From assembly GCA_022791075.1 (NCBI GenBank), contig JAAVYL010000020.1, positions 1 to 44,795 on the forward strand: 44,795 bases of DNA, given 5' to 3'. Shown here piece after piece: positions 41,993 through 44,795 of this stretch (position 1 is its first letter; each line of letters starts with the position of its first letter). The DNA comes from Lawsonibacter sp. (GTDB taxonomy: Bacteria > Bacillota > Clostridia > Oscillospirales > Oscillospiraceae). The notes below the pieces were generated by a model. It did no database searches. It was not told the origin of the DNA and saw only the letters and a list, made by a program, of their open reading frames with translations. Position numbers and translations under genes: made by a program.

Positions 41993-43435
41993 TTAGCCCT
42001 CCTTATTTTCATCCTCATCAATCTCAACCTCAATTTCCTCAACCTCCACTTCCACCTCTTCAGTCTCAACAGGGGCGGGGGCTTCAGTCTCAGGGGACGG
42101 CTGGAGAACAGACGGGATTTCCTGCACCGGCTCCTCCTGAACAGGGGGCTCCTCTGTCCGGACAGGCTCAGTTTTTGGGGGTTCCTGCTTTGCCTTGGAT
42201 CCCTTCTTTTTCTGGCCCGAGGCCTCAGCCTGGGCCCGGGCAGCCCTCAGCAGCTCATTGGGGTCGGAGTAGGGAGTCACCCCGCCATAGCGGTTGGGAA
42301 TATAGGCGCGGCCACGGGCATAAGCACGGATTCCCTCCCGGCTGTCGTCCTTATTGACCCCCTCCTGGTCGGGCTCCTCATCCTTCTTTTGGGCAGGCTT
42401 CTTCTTGCCCCGGTTTTTCTTCTCCTCCTCAATCCGGCGCTGACGCTCCAGCCGGGCCTCCTCCTTGCGGCGCTTTTCCTCCTCTTTTTCCTCCGCTTCC
42501 CGCTTGGCAGCGGCCTCCCGGGCAGCTTCATAGTCCTTTTTCAGCATCTTTCCGCAGATGACCTCCTGGACCATGGTGACAAAATACTGGGCAATCCAGT
42601 AGATGGACAGACCCGCAGGAACGGTAAAGCCAATCCACAGAGACATCAGAGGCATCATCCACATCATTGTCTTATTGGTGCGGTCCATGGTCTCATTACT
42701 GGTCTGGCTATTCATCTGGTTGGTGGCCATAGAAACCTTCATGGACAGAAAGGACACCACAGTAGAAATCAAGGGCAGCAGGAACAGGCCAATAGAATCC
42801 CAGCCAAGGCCCTTCTTCCAGAACATCAGCTCGGGAATTTTTGAAAGGTCGATCCTCAGAAAATCAAAGTTCAGAACAAACAGGCTTTCGGCCCCTGTTG
42901 CAGTCTGGAGAGAGGCCAAATTCTCCGCATTAACCAGAGAGAGCAGGTAAAGCTGATTATAAGCGCCGTTCTGGAAAAGATTTTTTGCCTTCTCCATTGC
43001 AGCAGCAGTCACCCAGCCCTCAGAGACAGCCACCTCTGACCAGTTCAGCTGGGTGGCCAGGGTCTGAATCTGTTCAGCGGACATGCTCATAAAGTAGGTC
43101 AGCGGCTCCCGGATGATGCCATACAGGGCAATGAGCACAAACATGGGGATCAGGGACCACAGACAGCCGCCCATGGGGTTGACCTTTTCCTTTTCATAAA
43201 GCTTTTGAATCTCCAGGTTGTAGCGTTCCCGATCTTTGCCATACTGCTTTTGCAGCTGCTGCATTTTTCCAGAGAGCATAGTGGTCTGAATCATGCTCTT
43301 TTTGCTCTTCAGCGTGACGGGGAAGAGAACCGTTTTCACTACAATGGCAAACAGGAGCAGAGCGATGCCATAGCTGCTGAACATATTATAAAAAAACAGC
43401 AGCAGCAGGGCAAAGGGTTGTAAAATAATACCCAC
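41993..43435 (-). CDS. yidC: Membrane protein insertase YidC
   Basis: YidC inserts proteins into the membrane. The 480 aa protein shows the five-span core: FSSYGIALLLFAIVVKTVLFPVTLKSKKSM (with the conserved charged position), NPMGGCLWSLIPMFVLIALYGIIREP, and MMWMMPLMSLWIGFTVPAGLSIYWI. No lipobox is seen. A C-terminal extension of about 170 residues is highly charged (KREAEEKEEEKRRKEEARLERQ, ends in acidic EVEVEVEEIEVEIDED). The start is GTG with GGAGGT ahead. It lies between yidD and jag. Confidence 0.95.
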   Translation of the reverse strand: MGIILQPFALLLLFFYNMFSSYGIALLLFAIVVKTVLFPVTLKSKKSMIQTTMLSGKMQQLQKQYGKDRERYNLEIQKLYEKEKVNPMGGCLWSLIPMFVLIALYGIIREPLTYFMSMSAEQIQTLATQLNWSEVAVSEGWVTAAAMEKAKNLFQNGAYNQLYLLSLVNAENLASLQTATGAESLFVLNFDFLRIDLSKIPELMFWKKGLGWDSIGLFLLPLISTVVSFLSMKVSMATNQMNSQTSNETMDRTNKTMMWMMPLMSLWIGFTVPAGLSIYWIAQYFVTMVQEVICGKMLKKDYEAAREAAAKREAEEKEEEKRRKEEARLERQRRIEEEKKNRGKKKPAQKKDEEPDQEGVNKDDSREGIRAYARGRAYIPNRYGGVTPYSDPNELLRAARAQAEASGQKKKGSKAKQEPPKTEPVRTEEPPVQEEPVQEIPSVLQPSPETEAPAPVETEEVEVEVEEIEVEIDEDENKEG

Positions 43436-43474
43436 AATGTTACCTCCGCATAAAATTTGAAGCAGAAGCTTTGT

Positions 43475-43693
43475 CTATGGTACAGGATCGTACTGGACAG
43501 ACTTCTGCCGGTGAAGGGGGTGGCACCGCGCAATTCTGCGCAGAGCCAGCCAGCCCCCCTTAACCGCGCCGTATTTCTCCACGGCCTCCAGAGCGTACTC
43601 TGAACAGGTGGGGATAAAGCGGCAGCAGGGGGGGCGCAGGGGAGAAATGGCGCGCCGGTAGAACCGGATCAGGGACAGCAGCAGTCTTTTCAC
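43475..43693 (-). CDS. yidD: Membrane protein insertion efficiency factor YidD
   Basis: This 72 aa protein helps YidC. The family pattern is clear: [52 protein letters not shown]. The GTG start overlaps the rnpA stop by four bases (GTGA), so the two are translationally coupled. The complementary strand of the RCHP codons resembles a T-box motif by chance. Confidence 0.95.
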   Translation of the reverse strand: MKRLLLSLIRFYRRAISPLRPPCCRFIPTCSEYALEAVEKYGAVKGGWLALRRIARCHPLHRQKSVQYDPVP

Positions 43694-44106
43694 TGGGACT
43701 TGTCCCCCTTTGGTCCGCAGACGACTGGTTTACCAGTTGACTGTGTTCCCGGGGAAAAGACTTTATCCTTGGGCAGTATAAGCCCCAGCTTTTTCATCTG
43801 CTGAACAAAGCTGCGCTCCAGGTCAGAGAACCGCCCGTAAATTACCCGGGTACGGGCCACAACTACGATATCATAGCCGGCAGACAGCTTCTGCTCGTGG
43901 GTGCGGTACAGCTCCCGAATGCGGCGGCGGGCCCGATTGCGCTTGACAGCGTTGCCCAGCTTGACCCCCGTGGTAATGCCAAGCCGGTTTACCGGCCGGC
44001 CGGTTTTTCGGCAGTAGATGACAAAATAGGGGGAGACAGTGCTCTTCCCCTTGTTGTACAGCCGGCGGAACTCATGATTTTGTTTCAAGGGAACGGTATA
44101 CTTCAT
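43690..44106 (-). CDS. rnpA: Ribonuclease P protein component
   Basis: RnpA is the protein part of RNase P, which trims the 5' end of tRNAs. The 138 aa protein has the N-terminal [16 protein letters not shown], and the RNA-binding RNR motif in [19 protein letters not shown], then GYDIVVVAR. The ATG at 44106 is preceded by ACGGAGGAAACC; the track's extra six codons include this site. The C terminus is slightly longer than usual ([17 protein letters not shown]). rpmH lies upstream. Confidence 0.96.
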   Translation of the reverse strand: MKYTVPLKQNHEFRRLYNKGKSTVSPYFVIYCRKTGRPVNRLGITTGVKLGNAVKRNRARRRIRELYRTHEQKLSAGYDIVVVARTRVIYGRFSDLERSFVQQMKKLGLILPKDKVFSPGTQSTGKPVVCGPKGDKSQ

Positions 44107-44248
44107 GGTTTCCTCCGTAAGCACATATAGGGCGGGGGAATTTCTCCCACGCCCCTGCTGTGTGCGTTATATTTACTGTGTCCTCTTGTCCCGTTCTGCG
44201 CGAACTCCGGTTCACTCTGCCGTTTGGACAAAGAAACCGCCCCACCCC

Positions 44249-44383
44249 TTAGTGGGTCAGACGGTCGCGGCCCTTGGCACGGCGGCGGGCCAGAACCTTA
44301 CGGCCATTGCGGGTGGCCATACGCTTGCGGAAGCCGTGCTCCTTGGAGCGCTGACGCTTTTTGGGCTGATAGGTACGAAGCAT
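44249..44383 (-). CDS. rpmH: Large ribosomal subunit protein bL34
   Basis: This 44 aa protein is L34: [44 protein letters not shown], quoted here only in outline as TYQPKKRQ...HGFRKRM...[20 protein letters not shown] precedes the ATG. In the track it is the end of a longer false frame. The 142 bases between rpmH and rnpA include an imperfect GC hairpin (about 44128-44156) and no gene. The rpmH-rnpA order usually lies next to dnaA and oriC. Confidence 0.97.
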   Translation of the reverse strand: MLRTYQPKKRQRSKEHGFRKRMATRNGRKVLARRRAKGRDRLTH

Positions 44384-44640
44384 GGGGGACACCTCCTCAT
44401 TTGATTTCAAGCCGGCTCTCCCGGCCCAACAACAGCTCCGGTCAGGAGCTGCGGTCTGCAGTTTTTTCTTCAGAAGAGCAGAGCGTTCTCCTCCTCCAAA
44501 AGATACGCCCATCATTATAGCGGATAAATACCGGCTCTGTCAACCATCTTTTTGCCTCCGGAGGGGGGAATTTTTCAAAATTTTCTGCTGTGACAACATC
44601 TTGTGGCTGAAACCCGGCAAATATACAAGTTCTGCCATAC

Positions 44641-44668
44641 CTTATAAATAAAAAACGCAAAATGTCAA
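44641..44668 (-). promoter_or_regulatory. Promoter of rpmH
   Basis: Minus strand TTGACA, 16-base spacer, TATAAG, about 260 bases ahead of rpmH. The 412 bases from rpmH to the window edge hold this promoter, an AT-rich tract and one terminator; no gene and no TTATCCACA DnaA box were seen. Confidence 0.7.
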
Positions 44669-44710
44669 GACTAAATTACAAAAAATTATAAAAAGTTTTT
44701 AATAGCCCTA

Positions 44711-44747
44711 AAAACGGGGGTCCCGCTCCAGGTGGGATCCCCGTTTT
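44711..44747. terminator. Terminator near the right edge
   Basis: AAAACGGGG-G-TCCC and GGGA-T-CCCCGTTTT form a stem with one G-T pair and T-runs on both strands. It may end a gene beyond the right edge on the minus strand. Confidence 0.8.
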
Positions 44748-44795
44748 CCTCGCCTCCACGGCGCTGGCGGTGCAAAAATGGCGCAAAGAATTGGC

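Noticed and set aside
43510-43530. GGGTGGCACCGCG on the plus strand looks like the T-box antiterminator motif
   Set aside because: It is antisense to the conserved RCHP codons of yidD, and no specifier stem or downstream plus-strand gene exists.
1-44795. CRISPR arrays, tRNA, rRNA, insertion sequences, prophage genes
   Set aside because: No regularly spaced repeats, tRNA-like cloverleaf, rRNA segment, transposase or phage gene was recognised by eye on either strand.

Overview
The window looks like a chromosomal segment of a GC-rich, Gram-positive clostridial Firmicute, most likely in or near the Oscillospiraceae (Flavonifractor/Pseudoflavonifractor-like). This rests on gene content (DivIVA, SepF, Noc, Soj/Spo0J, RicT, YaaO-type decarboxylase, two-gene MutS/MutL, no outer-membrane genes), strong AGGAGG-type ribosome sites, GC-rich codons and GC-rich palindromic intergenic repeats. 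The family-level placement is inference. The rpmH-rnpA-yidD-yidC-jag and noc-parA-parB clusters with parS sites suggest the segment is close to oriC; dnaA probably lies beyond the right edge.

Layout. (1) 1-12 kb, plus strand: end of mutS, mutL, a hypothetical gene, miaA, hfq, a membrane HlyD-like protein, the PLP-homeostasis protein YlmE, the division proteins SepF and DivIVA, and mfd. (2) 12-16.5 kb: a PpiC lipoprotein, then an unusual pair: a membrane-anchored XRE regulator and a secreted SLH-domain protein that share one extracellular module, then a small membrane protein. (3) 16.5-22.5 kb, minus strand: xpt, a BMP-type binding lipoprotein, an ATPase and two permeases, forming a purine nucleoside uptake and salvage block broken by a cluster of inverted repeats. 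(4) 22.8-26.1 kb: noc, parA, parB, a coiled-coil membrane protein and two parS sites. (5) 26.2-34.6 kb: serS with an in-frame TAG, a PilZ protein, mscL, rsmG, a MinD-like ATPase lacking the usual membrane-binding tail, an MgsA-like protein lacking key catalytic residues, hisS and aspS with an XRE remnant between them. (6) 34.6-36.4 kb: pnuC-nadR for NAD salvage. (7) 36.4-44.8 kb, minus strand: rpmH, rnpA, yidD, yidC, jag, a YaaO-like decarboxylase, holB, ricT and an AEC transporter.

How the genes work together. Region 1 joins mismatch repair, tRNA modification/RNA chaperoning, cell division and transcription-coupled repair. Region 3 imports nucleosides and recycles xanthine. Region 4 segregates and protects the origin: a perfect parS lies just after the operon, a one-mismatch parS overlaps the noc terminator, and a third near-match spans the mfd start codon. 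Region 7 makes the ribosomal protein L34, the RNase P protein and the membrane insertase system.

Most worth checking: the amber codon in serS before its motif 3; the regulator/SLH pair with a shared ectodomain; the MinD-like/MgsA-like pair; the parS/terminator and parS/start-codon overlaps; and palindromic intergenic repeats that have become in-frame coding sequence in mutS and mutL. No rRNA, tRNA, CRISPR array, IS element or prophage was seen.
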